A DNA stretch of 57,874 nucleotides from Ruminococcus sp. (lineage in GTDB: Bacteria; Bacillota; Clostridia; Oscillospirales; Acutalibacteraceae), in contig JAFSZY010000021.1 in the NCBI GenBank assembly GCA_017458845.1, positions 1-57,874 of the forward strand. Reading direction: 5' to 3'. The position numbers and the translations under genes were made by a program. Under the pieces are notes generated by a model, which was given only the letters and a program-made list of their open reading frames with translations, made no database searches and had not been told where the DNA came from. Below, one piece after another: positions 25,093-34,688 of this stretch (positions are counted from its first letter, which is position 1; every line of letters starts with the position of its first letter).

Positions 25093-26316
25093 ATGAAAAT
25101 TCTAATGGTAAACAAGTTCTATTATATTAACGGCGGGAGTGAAACGCATTATTTCACTCTTAAAAAGCTGTTGGAAAGAAAAGGACATACCGTTATAGAT
25201 TTTTCAATGCAGGACGACAGGAATTTTGAGTCTGAATACAGCGATTATTTCGTAAAAAACGCTGATTATAACGGCGGTGGCTCGCCTTTTGAGAAAATCA
25301 GAATCGCAAAGAATATCGTGTATTCAAGTGAGGCAAAGAAAAAGTTTGAACAATTGGTAAAAGACACAAAACCCGATATTGTTCACCTGCATATTTTTCA
25401 GCACCAGATTTCACCGTCGATTCTCGACGTGATAAAAAAATATAATCTTCCGACGGTTTATACCGCTCACGACCTCAAGCTTGTGTGTCTGAATTATCAG
25501 CTCAGACATCACGGCAAAATCTGTGAGGATTGCAAGGACGGAAAGCTGAGGCACTGCCTTAAAAACAAGTGCGTCAAAGATTCCACGGCAAAAAGCTTTA
25601 TCAACTTTATTGAAGGTGTTGTGCACCGCCAAAGAAAAAGCTACGACGCAATCGATGAGATTATTGCCCCCAGCGATTTTCACAGGAGAAAGTTTATTGA
25701 GTTTGGTGAGTCTCCCGACAGACTGACGCACATAGCAAATTTTGTGGAGGATGTTCCGAGCGAGGTTGCCGATAGGGAAGATAAGGAACAGTACTATCTG
25801 TATTATGGCAGACTGTCCCACGAAAAGGGCGTACCTACCTTGGTTGAAGCAGTAGGAAACGACATTCCGCTCTACATTGTCGGTACAGGTCCGATGGAAG
25901 AGGAAATAAAAGAATATATTACCCAAAACAAGCTCGACAATGTTAAGATGTTGGGCTTTAAAAGCGGTATGGAGCTATATGAGCTTGTCGGTAACGCCAA
26001 GGCGGTTGTAATTCCCTCGGTTGTCTATGAAAACAGCCCATATTCGGGTATTGAATCGCTGTGTTTGAGTCGTCCGATTATCGGGGCGGATATAGGCGGA
26101 ATCCCCGAACTGATTGACGGGAACGGTTATCTGTTTGAAAGCGGAAACTCCGACGACCTGAGAGCAAAACTCAAAGAGTTCGACAGTCTTAATGAGGAAG
26201 AGTACGACGCTAAGAAAAAAGCGTCTTATGAAATATACAGCAGGGAGCACACTCCCGAGGTTTACTATAAAAAACTTACGGAAGTATATGATAAGGCCCT
26301 GAAACACGGCGGATAA
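25093..26316 (+). CDS. GT4-family glycosyltransferase
   Basis: A 407-residue GT-B enzyme. The N-terminus MKILMVNKFYYINGGSETH contains the GG acceptor-side loop, PTVYTAHDLKLVC is typical, a Cys cluster (CEDCKDGKLRHCLKNKC, about residues 145-161) is unusual, and the C-terminal donor domain carries YYGRLSHEKGVPTL and YENSPYSGIESLCLSRPIIG. The ATG at 25093 is the start because it gives the family N-terminus; a longer in-frame extension overlaps the previous gene. The Cys cluster, absent from most relatives I know, could bind a metal. Confidence 0.88.
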   Translation: MKILMVNKFYYINGGSETHYFTLKKLLERKGHTVIDFSMQDDRNFESEYSDYFVKNADYNGGGSPFEKIRIAKNIVYSSEAKKKFEQLVKDTKPDIVHLHIFQHQISPSILDVIKKYNLPTVYTAHDLKLVCLNYQLRHHGKICEDCKDGKLRHCLKNKCVKDSTAKSFINFIEGVVHRQRKSYDAIDEIIAPSDFHRRKFIEFGESPDRLTHIANFVEDVPSEVADREDKEQYYLYYGRLSHEKGVPTLVEAVGNDIPLYIVGTGPMEEEIKEYITQNKLDNVKMLGFKSGMELYELVGNAKAVVIPSVVYENSPYSGIESLCLSRPIIGADIGGIPELIDGNGYLFESGNSDDLRAKLKEFDSLNEEEYDAKKKASYEIYSREHTPEVYYKKLTEVYDKALKHGG

Positions 26317-26350
26317 ATACCGCAAATAAACAGCAAAGGAGGAAAAGATA

Positions 26351-27607
26351 ATGCAAAACAAAACCATAAAAGTATCACTGCTTGATGTTTTAATATATTT
26401 ATCTTTGACCTTCCTTTGTATGCAATTTTTTGTATCCAATTCTGTTAAAATCGGATTTTGCATGTTTTTTGATTCGCTGGGAATAAAGCACATACTTATG
26501 GTAGTTACCATAGTAGTGGGCTTATTATCTGACTTACGCCGCGGCAAATTTAAAATCTCCAAATTTTCCTACGAGTTGAAGATGGCATTATTTGCTGTTA
26601 TTTCGTTACTGGTTATCTCGTTCGGTTACATGGCGTTCAACGGGTTCGCGGATTACTGGGTTTCCCAGGTGTATTTTCTTGTAATACCGCTGTGGTTCGC
26701 GTACACGATATTCAAAAACGATTATTCAGTCAAACGATTCAAAAGCATCGTCAGGTATCTGTTAGTTGTTACAAGTATTCTGTATACTATATTTATTATA
26801 GATACCGTGTTTTTTCAGAATGCGGAGCTGGAGTTTTCTTTTATGAAGTCCACATCTCCGTTTGAGTCGGAGACGGCGCACTTTTATCTGCTGATTTATA
26901 TTTTCTATACATTCATTGAGGACAAGAAAGGCAGAGCGGTATCGGCGTTTTTCTGTATAATGGCGTGGAAGAGAATCAGCCTTATCTGCCTTTTATTGAT
27001 TACAATAGCGGGCTTTATGAAACTGAGAAACAAACGCATAAAAATCGGTTATATAGTAGCGATAGCCGTTATTTTCTCAATTTATCCGCTGATTAATGAA
27101 TATATGATGACGGCGGAATTCGGGCGATGGTTCAGCGAGGTTACGGGAATCAGTTTTGTCGACTTCTCAAACTTCCGTTACTACGCGTTTAAAGCCGCCA
27201 TTGACGGCGGAATGAAGAGCCAGGGACTGGGTACATTCTTTTCCGTCAGGGTTCCGTGGTACGGCCACTTTGTAAATGTAAGTCTGCATAATGACATTAT
27301 GAGGCTTTATCTTGAGGTTTCAATTGTCGGATTGTTCTTGTTCCTGTTGTTTACGGGAGCTGTCGCCAGAAGAAGATTTTCGATGTTTGTTATTCTGTAT
27401 CTGTTCCTCGAGATGACGGGTAATCACCTTATCGGCAACGGCGGTATTCCCTACTGGCTTCTCGGATATTCGCTGATATTCTTCTTTAATATGTATGACC
27501 GAGACGGACTGGGGAATGTTTATCTCGCCGATAGCGAGGACAGCAAAAACAAAAAGCTCAAGAGACATATCAGCATTAAGAACGGAAAAATTTCCTTCCG
27601 CAAATAG
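26351..27607 (+). CDS. O-antigen/EPS polymerase-like membrane protein (Wzy)
   Basis: A 418-residue, highly hydrophobic protein with about ten predicted membrane helices and a larger loop before the C-terminal helices (about residues 255-305). That loop contains arginine/histidine residues, as expected for a Wzy polymerase. Sequence conservation in the family is low, so the call rests on topology and on its place between glycosyltransferases and the flippase. AAAGGAGG is well placed upstream. The C-terminus is a basic tail. It would join lipid-linked repeat units outside the membrane. Confidence 0.78.
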   Translation: MQNKTIKVSLLDVLIYLSLTFLCMQFFVSNSVKIGFCMFFDSLGIKHILMVVTIVVGLLSDLRRGKFKISKFSYELKMALFAVISLLVISFGYMAFNGFADYWVSQVYFLVIPLWFAYTIFKNDYSVKRFKSIVRYLLVVTSILYTIFIIDTVFFQNAELEFSFMKSTSPFESETAHFYLLIYIFYTFIEDKKGRAVSAFFCIMAWKRISLICLLLITIAGFMKLRNKRIKIGYIVAIAVIFSIYPLINEYMMTAEFGRWFSEVTGISFVDFSNFRYYAFKAAIDGGMKSQGLGTFFSVRVPWYGHFVNVSLHNDIMRLYLEVSIVGLFLFLLFTGAVARRRFSMFVILYLFLEMTGNHLIGNGGIPYWLLGYSLIFFFNMYDRDGLGNVYLADSEDSKNKKLKRHISIKNGKISFRK

Positions 27608-27626
27608 TTTTGAAAAGAGGACTGTA

Positions 27627-28595
27627 GTGAACGACGTCAAGGTTACCGTAGTGTGTCTTACATACAACCACAAAAATTTCATAAGACACGCTCTGGAGGG
27701 CTTCGTTAATCAAAAAACGGATTTCCCCTTTGAAGTTATTGTTCACGACGACGCGTCAACTGACGGAACGTCGGATATTATCCGTGAGTATGAGGAAAAA
27801 TACCCTGAAATTATTAAGGCGGTTTGTCAAAAAGAGAATAAATTCTCTCAGGGAATAAGCCCTACAAGGACATATGTTTTCCCGAAAGTCAGAGGAGAAT
27901 ATCTGGCGATATGCGAGGGCGATGATTACTGGACCGACGAAAACAAGCTCCAGATTCAGTACGATTATATGAGAACTCACCCCGAATGCGCTTTGTGCGT
28001 TCATCAGGCAACAATGCACGACTTTTTCAAGAACACGGATGAGAATTTTACCAAGTACACGGAAAACAGGGAGTTCTCCGTTGATGAATTGATTCCGTTG
28101 GGCGGCGGAGCGTTCGCGACCAACTCAATGGTGATGAAAAAGTGTGTATATATGGATATGCCCGAGTGCTTTAAGGCAAAGGGATTCAGTGACTATCAGG
28201 TGATGATTAACGGCGCGCTCAACGGAACTGTCTATTATATGGCGCGTAATATGTCGGTGTACAACTTCGGCGTGGCGGGTTCCTGGACTCAGAGAACAAT
28301 GTTCAAGAACAAAAAGGCGATTGAACACTGCTTTGAAGTTATAAGGATGCTTAACACGTTTGATGAAGCGTACGGCGGAAAGTATCACGCCGCGGTGAGC
28401 AAAGCCATAGCGAAATACGAATATGATAAGCTAAAATATCAAGGCAGGTTTTTTGCCTCAAAAAAGGAACCTTACAGAGAATTTTATCTGGCGGATAAAG
28501 CGGAGAACGGGCTTTTAAAGTGCTTTGTCAGAAGCCTGTTTTTCAGATTTGATTTTCTCAACGCGGTGTATGGAAAAATAAAAGGAAGAAATTAA
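27627..28595 (+). CDS. GT2-family glycosyltransferase
   Basis: A 322-residue family 2 enzyme. The fold is visible in VTVVCLTYNHKNFI, VIVHDDASTDGT and the EGDDYW metal/donor motif (about residues 90-95). The start is taken as GTG 27627, seven bases after AGAGG; longer in-frame versions run back into the wzy gene. Its stop overlaps the ATG of the flippase gene by one base. The donor sugar is unknown. Confidence 0.88.
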   Translation: MNDVKVTVVCLTYNHKNFIRHALEGFVNQKTDFPFEVIVHDDASTDGTSDIIREYEEKYPEIIKAVCQKENKFSQGISPTRTYVFPKVRGEYLAICEGDDYWTDENKLQIQYDYMRTHPECALCVHQATMHDFFKNTDENFTKYTENREFSVDELIPLGGGAFATNSMVMKKCVYMDMPECFKAKGFSDYQVMINGALNGTVYYMARNMSVYNFGVAGSWTQRTMFKNKKAIEHCFEVIRMLNTFDEAYGGKYHAAVSKAIAKYEYDKLKYQGRFFASKKEPYREFYLADKAENGLLKCFVRSLFFRFDFLNAVYGKIKGRN

Positions 28596-30037
28596 TGAGT
28601 AAAAAGGTACTGTCCAATTTTATATGGCGGTTTTTGGAGCGCAGCGGAGCCCAGCTTGTACAGTTTTTGGTCTCTATTGTACTGGCGCGTATTCTTATGC
28701 CGAAGCAATACGGTATCGTCGCTCTGTTGACCGCATTTATAATGATACTCAGTATTTTTATAGACAGCGGTCTGAGCAGCGCGCTTATTCAGAAGAAAGA
28801 CGCCGACGAAAAGGATTTTTCAACGGTTTTCTTCGTTAATCTGGCGCTTTGCGTGACGCTGTATATTGTTCTGTTTTTCACCGCTCCGTTTATAGCGGGA
28901 CTATATCATAACCCCGATATGACAATATACCTGCGGGTTATCGGACTTACGCTGATAATCGCGGGAGTAAAAAATGTCCAGATGGCGTACGTATCGCGAA
29001 ACCTCATCTTTAAGAGGTTTTTCTTCGCGACTCTGGGCGGAACCGTAGGCGCGGGAATTCTCGGCATCATAATGGCGTATATGGGTTTTGGCGTATGGGC
29101 GCTGATTGCCCAGTATTTGTTTAACAACGCGGTTGATACGCTTATTTTGTGGCTGACGGTTAAATGGAGACCGAAAAAACTGTTTTCATTCAAGCGGCTT
29201 AAAGGACTTTTTTCCTACGGATGGAAGCTCCTTGCATCGTCGCTTATCGATACCTTGTACAACAATATCCGAACTCTGTTAATCGGCGGAAAATACAGCA
29301 GCAAAGACCTTGCCTTCTACGACAGGGGCAACCAGTTCCCGAACGTTATCGTTAACAACATCAACCTGTCCATTGACAGTGTTCTGCTTCCGACTATGTC
29401 CAACGTTCAGGATGACAAAGCAAGGGTAAAAACTATGACAAGGCGTTCTATAAGGACGTCCACTTACCTTATCGCGCCCCTGCTTATGGGGCTCGCCTTT
29501 ACGGCAATTCCGTTAATACGCCTTGTTCTTACCGAAAAATGGCTTCCCGCCGTTTTATTTTTAAGAATCTTTTGCGTTACGTATTTGTTCTACCCGATTC
29601 ATACCGCTAACCTGAACGCCATAAAGGCTGTCGGGCGGAGCGATATGTTTCTGAAGCTGGAGATAATCAAGAAGGCTATAGGTATTACGGCTCTGTTCGC
29701 TACACTCTGGATAAGTGTGGAAGCAATGGCGTACAGTATGCTGTTCACTACGGTCGCTTCAATTATTATTAACGTCTGGCCGAACCGCAAACTGCTGGGA
29801 TATACATATATCGAATTGATAAAGGACATACTCCCGGGAGTTCTGATGTCGGTCGCTATGGGACTTATAATTTTCCCGATTCAGTTTATCGGGCTGCCCG
29901 ATATTGTCACCTTGTGTATTCAGATTCCGCTTGGCGCGGCTGTGTATATTATCGGCTCAAAGCTGTTTAAACTGGAATCGTTTGGATATCTTTTGGGTAT
30001 ATTAAAATCATTTTTCAGAAAGAAAGAAGAAAACTGA
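28595..30037 (+). CDS. Polysaccharide flippase (Wzx, MOP superfamily)
   Basis: A 480-residue protein with about 12-14 membrane helices from end to end. The N-terminus SNFIWRFLERSGAQLVQF and PKQYGIVALLTAF are typical of the polysaccharide-specific MOP transporters that flip lipid-linked repeat units. It has a basic C-terminal tail. TAATG links it to the preceding glycosyltransferase gene. With Wzy, Wzz and the initiating transferase it completes a Wzx/Wzy-dependent pathway. Confidence 0.92.
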   Translation: MSKKVLSNFIWRFLERSGAQLVQFLVSIVLARILMPKQYGIVALLTAFIMILSIFIDSGLSSALIQKKDADEKDFSTVFFVNLALCVTLYIVLFFTAPFIAGLYHNPDMTIYLRVIGLTLIIAGVKNVQMAYVSRNLIFKRFFFATLGGTVGAGILGIIMAYMGFGVWALIAQYLFNNAVDTLILWLTVKWRPKKLFSFKRLKGLFSYGWKLLASSLIDTLYNNIRTLLIGGKYSSKDLAFYDRGNQFPNVIVNNINLSIDSVLLPTMSNVQDDKARVKTMTRRSIRTSTYLIAPLLMGLAFTAIPLIRLVLTEKWLPAVLFLRIFCVTYLFYPIHTANLNAIKAVGRSDMFLKLEIIKKAIGITALFATLWISVEAMAYSMLFTTVASIIINVWPNRKLLGYTYIELIKDILPGVLMSVAMGLIIFPIQFIGLPDIVTLCIQIPLGAAVYIIGSKLFKLESFGYLLGILKSFFRKKEEN

Positions 30038-30064
30038 TATCGGTTTTCGTACAACGAGGATACA

Positions 30065-31294
30065 ATGAATAATCACAGAGAAAAACGAGTTATGGTAATT
30101 CCCGGAGCGACAGCCCAGATACCGCTCATTAACGCTTTGCATAAAAACGGATATACCGTAGTATGTGTGAATCCTTATGAGGATTCGCCCGCTTTCGAAT
30201 ATGCGGATTTTTCTGAGCGTTATGATATACTTGATGTCAGCGCGTGTACAAAGGTTGCAAAAAAATACGGAGTACGCGCGATTATGTCAGACCAGTGCGA
30301 TATAGCTATGCCGCCTTTAGCCGCAGCGAGCGAAAAACTCGGGCTTTGTTCCATTGGCACCGAGATGGCGGAGCTTTATACAAATAAATACGCTATGCGT
30401 GAGTTCAGCGAGAATAACGGTTTTCCCTGTCCAAAATACGCTCAGTGCAAAACCTTACGGGAAGCCAAAGATTTTTTTAACTCCCTTGATAACCCGAAAA
30501 TGATTATTAAACCTTTGGACAGCAACAGCAGCAGGGGTGTTTTTACGGTTTCAGATTCTGAGGAGCTTGACGGACTTTTTGAGCAAAGTCTGGCTTTTTC
30601 AAAAATCAATAAAGCGGTAATCTGTGAGGAATACATAGAGGGTACGGAGTTTACGGTTGACGGATTGATGTATAGAGGAAAACACTATTCGCTGGCGATT
30701 TCCAAGAAAAAACATTATGCTCATCATCCCAACATTGCCTGTGAGCTTTACTTTTCACACAGCAATTTCGAATATGACTACGACAGGCTCAGAGAACAAA
30801 ACGACTTGTATGTGGAAAAGTCGGGACTTCCGTTCGGATTCACTCACGCGGAGTATAAATATAACGGCAGGGAATTTGTCTTGATTGAAATAGGAGCAAG
30901 GGGCGGCGGAAACTACATTTCCTCACATATCGTTCCCGCTATGACGGGTATTGACAATTATAAGCTGCTGATTGACTCAACAATGGAAAAGGACAATTAT
31001 GACTGCGATTTAACGATAAAGGATGAATTCAAAGACCGCTGTGCGGTGTTGAAGTTTTTTGATATAAACACAAAAGACGACGGAAAAGTCCTGAAACAAA
31101 TACTCGGTGAAAAGCTTTTGAAAGATAACCCGAAAGTGCTCCTGTACGGATTTAATGTTCAGCTTGGTGAGCGCGTCAAGGTTGCAGACAACGACAGCAA
31201 ACGTATAGGATTCTATATAGCATACGGAGATACAAAGGCGGAACTGGATGAGTTTATAAAAACTGTTGACGAGAATGTCGATTTTGTTTTTTAA
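30065..31294 (+). CDS. ATP-grasp ligase (first of two in the locus)
   Basis: A 409-residue ATP-grasp enzyme of the carbamoyl-phosphate-synthase/BL00235-like group. A pre-ATP-grasp Rossmann-like N-terminus (KRVMVIPGATAQIPLINAL) is followed by ATP-binding strands KMIIKPLDSNSSRGVF (about 140-155) and VICEEYIEGTEFTVDG (about 180-195), and the metal-binding end FVLIEIGARGGGNYISSHI (about 275-293). Such enzymes join a carboxylate to an amine, thiol or alcohol using ATP. In a polysaccharide locus the likely job is to add an amino acid or other acid to a sugar or its precursor, but the substrate is unknown. ACAACGAGGATACA precedes the ATG. Confidence 0.85.
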   Translation: MNNHREKRVMVIPGATAQIPLINALHKNGYTVVCVNPYEDSPAFEYADFSERYDILDVSACTKVAKKYGVRAIMSDQCDIAMPPLAAASEKLGLCSIGTEMAELYTNKYAMREFSENNGFPCPKYAQCKTLREAKDFFNSLDNPKMIIKPLDSNSSRGVFTVSDSEELDGLFEQSLAFSKINKAVICEEYIEGTEFTVDGLMYRGKHYSLAISKKKHYAHHPNIACELYFSHSNFEYDYDRLREQNDLYVEKSGLPFGFTHAEYKYNGREFVLIEIGARGGGNYISSHIVPAMTGIDNYKLLIDSTMEKDNYDCDLTIKDEFKDRCAVLKFFDINTKDDGKVLKQILGEKLLKDNPKVLLYGFNVQLGERVKVADNDSKRIGFYIAYGDTKAELDEFIKTVDENVDFVF

Positions 31295-31305
31295 CAGGTG
31301 AAACT

Positions 31306-31983
31306 ATGAATATAAAAGATAAAATTATTGACTACATAAAAAAGAACAGAGTAAGCACCACTGAGGTTGCGGACGCTTTGGGTAAAACAGGAGCGGTCGA
31401 GAAGGTTAAGCCGATTAACAAAGGACATTTTAAAGTCGGAATAATAAAGTGGGTGTTCGCCTGCGACGAAAGCAACTGGACGGTGCATGAGCAGATTAAG
31501 GATATCGAGGAAAGTCATATTGTATTTGTCGATGTGTTCGGTTGCGGAGGCAGAGCTGTTTTCGGAGAGCTGGTGAGCAAATACTTGCTGCTGTATCGTC
31601 AGAGCGAAGGAATTGTTGTTCGCGGGAATATGCGCGATGCTGCCTCTCTGCTCAGACAAAACTGGCCGATATGGTGCGAGGGGTTTAATCCCGTAGGATG
31701 TTTTAACACAAAGCCGATCGCTTTGCCGGACAAAGCTCTGCTGGAGCAATATCGTGAGAAATACGACGGTTCAATTGCGGTTTGTGACGATTGCGGAGTA
31801 GTAATTATACCGAAAGAAAATATTACAGAGAGCTTCCTTAAGGCGTTATATCGTATCGAAAGCCAGGAGGACATCTGGTTTGACCGACTTGACCATTACA
31901 AAGAAAACACGTTTGACATTGTTTGTGATAAGAAATATTTATCGGATAAAGACTATATGAGGAGAGAAAAAAATGAGCCTTGA
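31306..31983 (+). CDS. RraA-like / pyruvate-type class II aldolase family protein
   Basis: A 225-residue protein with the RraA/HMG-CHA aldolase fold signals: VFVDVFGCGGRAVFGEL, the GNMRDAASL segment and a CDDCGVVIIP strand. In the aldolase branch an acidic residue 20 positions before the Arg-Asp pair is needed for metal. Here I read Glu88, Arg110, Asp111, i.e. 21 intervening residues, so the site may be intact with a one-residue insertion, or altered. It overlaps the next ATP-grasp gene by 11 bases and follows the first by 11 bases. It may provide or remove an acyl group for the ligases; that role is inference. RNase E inhibition (the original RraA role) is unlikely here. Confidence 0.72.
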   Translation: MNIKDKIIDYIKKNRVSTTEVADALGKTGAVEKVKPINKGHFKVGIIKWVFACDESNWTVHEQIKDIEESHIVFVDVFGCGGRAVFGELVSKYLLLYRQSEGIVVRGNMRDAASLLRQNWPIWCEGFNPVGCFNTKPIALPDKALLEQYREKYDGSIAVCDDCGVVIIPKENITESFLKALYRIESQEDIWFDRLDHYKENTFDIVCDKKYLSDKDYMRREKNEP

Positions 31984-33100
31984 TTTGGACAGTATGTTGA
32001 AAGACGGATGCTCAAAAAAATTCGCGACATATTTTCTGAACCTTATTGCTAACGAAAAACACAGCGGTCTATTTGATAAGGACTATATGGACTGGTGCCA
32101 TTCAAAAGGCTTTTTGGCGGAAAGCGGCAGTGTTTATAAACTTAGCGGGGATAATATTGAGAACTATCTGTCCGACTATGATTATTACAAATCGTGGCCT
32201 CTCAATGATTGGACAAGAATCTGGATTAATGATAAACTGACGCTGAAATATATGTTGTCCGATACAGAGTTTGACAGGTTTATGCCTGAATACTATTATT
32301 ACTGTTCAAAAGAGGGGCTGCGCGAACTTGTAGATAATCCATATGAAAACAATTCGTTCGAATCTTTTTTGTCGTTATTAAAGGAGAAGAAAGAGTTTGC
32401 GTGTAAACCCTGCAACGGCTCAGGCGCTGAAGGCTTTGTTAAAATTGAATATAAGGATAATGAGTATTTAATTAACGGACAGAAAAAAAGTGAAGAACAA
32501 GTAAAAAAATTTGTTAATGATAACCCGAATTATATTTATACCGAGTTTATATATCCGCACAAGGATTTGTATAAGATTGATCCCAAGATTCATACGCTCA
32601 GAGTTATTGTGTTGAACGATGAAGGCAATAACCCCGAAATTATCGGAGGGTATCTTCGTTTCGGACACAGCGGACAGGGAAGCTCAAATTATCTGCATAC
32701 AAACGAATCGGTAAATATATATTCGGGAGTAGATTTTGACAAAGGAGAATTCGGGGACACAAAGGCGGTTTATTTAAATCGAATTGAAGATTTGGATAAA
32801 CATCCCGACTCGGGCGCGGGGCTGAGCGGCAGCCTGCCGAATTTTGATATAATCAAAACAAATGTAATCGGAATATCAAAAAGATTTTTCGGTGTAGAGT
32901 TTATGGGATTTGATATTGGAATTACGGATGACGGATTCAAGATAATGGAGATTAACTCGCACCCCGGGCTGGCTATACCTCAGATATTTCACCCATACCG
33001 TTCAGACGAAAGAATCAGCCAATATTTTGAGCGTAAGCTCAAAAAGGTAGATAATCTGTCTGAAAACGAAAAACAACAGCGGAATAATATTTTGCGTTGA
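31973..33100 (+). CDS. ATP-grasp protein, sugar-transfer-associated type
   Basis: A 375-residue ATP-grasp enzyme distinct from the first one. Core motifs: FACKPCNGSGAEGFVKI (about residues 142-158, nucleotide lysine), a NYIYTEFIYPH strand (about 185) and FMGFDIGITDDGFKIMEINSHPGL (about 310-333, metal-binding Glu/Asn). The layout resembles the ATPgrasp_ST family found in surface-glycan clusters. The N-terminal ~110 residues are unrelated to anything I recognise. It overlaps the RraA-like gene by 11 bases. The pair of ATP-grasp proteins suggests two successive ligations, or one active and one regulatory enzyme. Confidence 0.8.
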   Translation: MSLDLDSMLKDGCSKKFATYFLNLIANEKHSGLFDKDYMDWCHSKGFLAESGSVYKLSGDNIENYLSDYDYYKSWPLNDWTRIWINDKLTLKYMLSDTEFDRFMPEYYYYCSKEGLRELVDNPYENNSFESFLSLLKEKKEFACKPCNGSGAEGFVKIEYKDNEYLINGQKKSEEQVKKFVNDNPNYIYTEFIYPHKDLYKIDPKIHTLRVIVLNDEGNNPEIIGGYLRFGHSGQGSSNYLHTNESVNIYSGVDFDKGEFGDTKAVYLNRIEDLDKHPDSGAGLSGSLPNFDIIKTNVIGISKRFFGVEFMGFDIGITDDGFKIMEINSHPGLAIPQIFHPYRSDERISQYFERKLKKVDNLSENEKQQRNNILR

Positions 33101-33129
33101 TAGTTTTTCAGTATTAAAGGAATGATAAA

Positions 33130-33576
33130 ATGGAAAATGAAATCAAATGTTGCGTTATAACCGATGCTCACGAAAAACAGGAAATGGTTGTTTGCTTTTC
33201 CGATTTCACTTACAGAAAGGATTTAGACAAAAAGGACATTGTTGAATTATCCCGAAAAATCGCCGCGCACGCGGCAGTTATAACAGCTGTTATAAACAAC
33301 GAAAAAGCAGGGTTAATCTCTTATTATCGCAACGATTTAAAGAGCAAAACCGCATTTATTAATCTGGTTGTTGTTAACCCGAAAAAACGCGGAATGGGTG
33401 TAGCGACAGCTATGTTGAAAAAAGTTGTTGAAGATTGCGCTGATAACGGTTTCAGACAAATCAGACTTGAAGTTGACAGCGATAACAAAAAAGCAATTCA
33501 TTTATATGAAAAAGCAGGATTTAAAAAGGAAGACGAAACGTCTGACGGAAAAACTTTTTATAAATTGATATTATGA
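33130..33576 (+). CDS. GNAT-family N-acetyltransferase
   Basis: A 148-residue GNAT enzyme. The acetyl-CoA loop is clear: VVNPKKRGMGVATAML (about residues 77-92), followed by IRLEVDSDNKKAIHLYEKAGF (about 113-133), the classic C-terminal half. Beside the DegT aminotransferase, which it overlaps by four bases, it is best explained as acetylating the amino-sugar nucleotide that the aminotransferase makes. AAAGGAATG precedes the start. Confidence 0.88.
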   Translation: MENEIKCCVITDAHEKQEMVVCFSDFTYRKDLDKKDIVELSRKIAAHAAVITAVINNEKAGLISYYRNDLKSKTAFINLVVVNPKKRGMGVATAMLKKVVEDCADNGFRQIRLEVDSDNKKAIHLYEKAGFKKEDETSDGKTFYKLIL

Positions 33577-34670
33577 ACAAAATATTTATTACCCGCTCCT
33601 CAATGCCTGATTTTGAGGAATATATTGAAGAAATTAAAGAATTGTGGGACAGCCACTGGCTCACGAATATGGGAAAGAAACACAAAGAATTCCAGGCGCG
33701 CCTTTGTGAATATCTCGGCGTAAAAAACATTGAGCTTGTGGTTAACGGACATATGGCGCTCGAAATGACGCTGCAGGCGTTTAATCTGACGGGAGAGGTT
33801 ATCACAACGCCGTATACCTTCGCGTCCACTACTCACGCCATAGTTCGCAATAACCTGACTCCTGTTTTCTGCGATATAAATCCCGATGATTTTACAATCG
33901 ACGCGGATAAAATAGAGGCGCTTATCACCGAGAAAACCTCGGCGATTCTGCCCGTGCACGTTTACGGCAAAATCTGTAACGTCGAGAAGATTGAAAAGAT
34001 TGCCCGCAAATACAACCTGAAGGTTATTTACGACGCGGCGCACACCTTTGGAGAGACATATAAGGGAGAGGGCGTCGGAAATTTAGGCGACGCTTCGATT
34101 TTCAGCTTCCACGCTACAAAGGTTTTCAACACCATTGAGGGCGGCGCGGTGTGCTATAAGGACAAGAAAATCGGCGACAAGATTTACGATTTGAAGAATT
34201 TCGGAATCCACGGTCCCGAGGTTGTCAGCGGCATAGGCGCGAACGCTAAGATGAACGAGTTCTGCGCGGCTATGGGGTTGTGCAACCTGCGCCATATTGA
34301 CGAGGAAATAGCGGCGAGGAAAGCGGTTTTTAAAAATTACACAAGCATTCTCGGGGATGTTAAGGGAGTTAAAATTTCGCCAGTACAGAATGATGTTGTT
34401 TCGAATTACGCTTATTTCCCTGTCGTTTTTGACGAGAAAGAGTTCGGCAAAAGCCGTGACGAGGTTTTTGACGAGCTATGTAAAGAGGGTATAGTGCCAC
34501 GAAAGTATTTTTACCCGATTACGAGTGATTTTGACTGTTACAAGGACAGGTTCAATCCGCTAGATACTCCGATTGCTTATGATATCAGCAAGAGGGTGCT
34601 GGTGCTCCCGATATACGGTGAGCTCGGCGCGGAAAATGTCGAAAAAATCTGCAAAATTATTCTTGAGTAA
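33573..34670 (+). CDS. DegT/DnrJ-type sugar aminotransferase
   Basis: A 365-residue PLP enzyme that aminates a keto-sugar nucleotide. Motifs: TNMGKKHKEFQ N-terminal block, GEVITTPYTFASTTHAI, YDAAHTFGE (cofactor aspartate) and IFSFHATKVFNTIEGGAV, whose lysine (about residue 187) is the Schiff-base residue. With the overlapping GNAT gene it should make an N-acetylated dideoxy amino sugar (a 4-amino-4,6-dideoxyhexose type is usual); no dehydratase gene is in the locus. Its last 20 or so codons have a diverged second copy at 36551-36625. Confidence 0.9.
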   Translation: MNKIFITRSSMPDFEEYIEEIKELWDSHWLTNMGKKHKEFQARLCEYLGVKNIELVVNGHMALEMTLQAFNLTGEVITTPYTFASTTHAIVRNNLTPVFCDINPDDFTIDADKIEALITEKTSAILPVHVYGKICNVEKIEKIARKYNLKVIYDAAHTFGETYKGEGVGNLGDASIFSFHATKVFNTIEGGAVCYKDKKIGDKIYDLKNFGIHGPEVVSGIGANAKMNEFCAAMGLCNLRHIDEEIAARKAVFKNYTSILGDVKGVKISPVQNDVVSNYAYFPVVFDEKEFGKSRDEVFDELCKEGIVPRKYFYPITSDFDCYKDRFNPLDTPIAYDISKRVLVLPIYGELGAENVEKICKIILE

Positions 34671-34688
34671 AAAGTATAAAACCAACCT

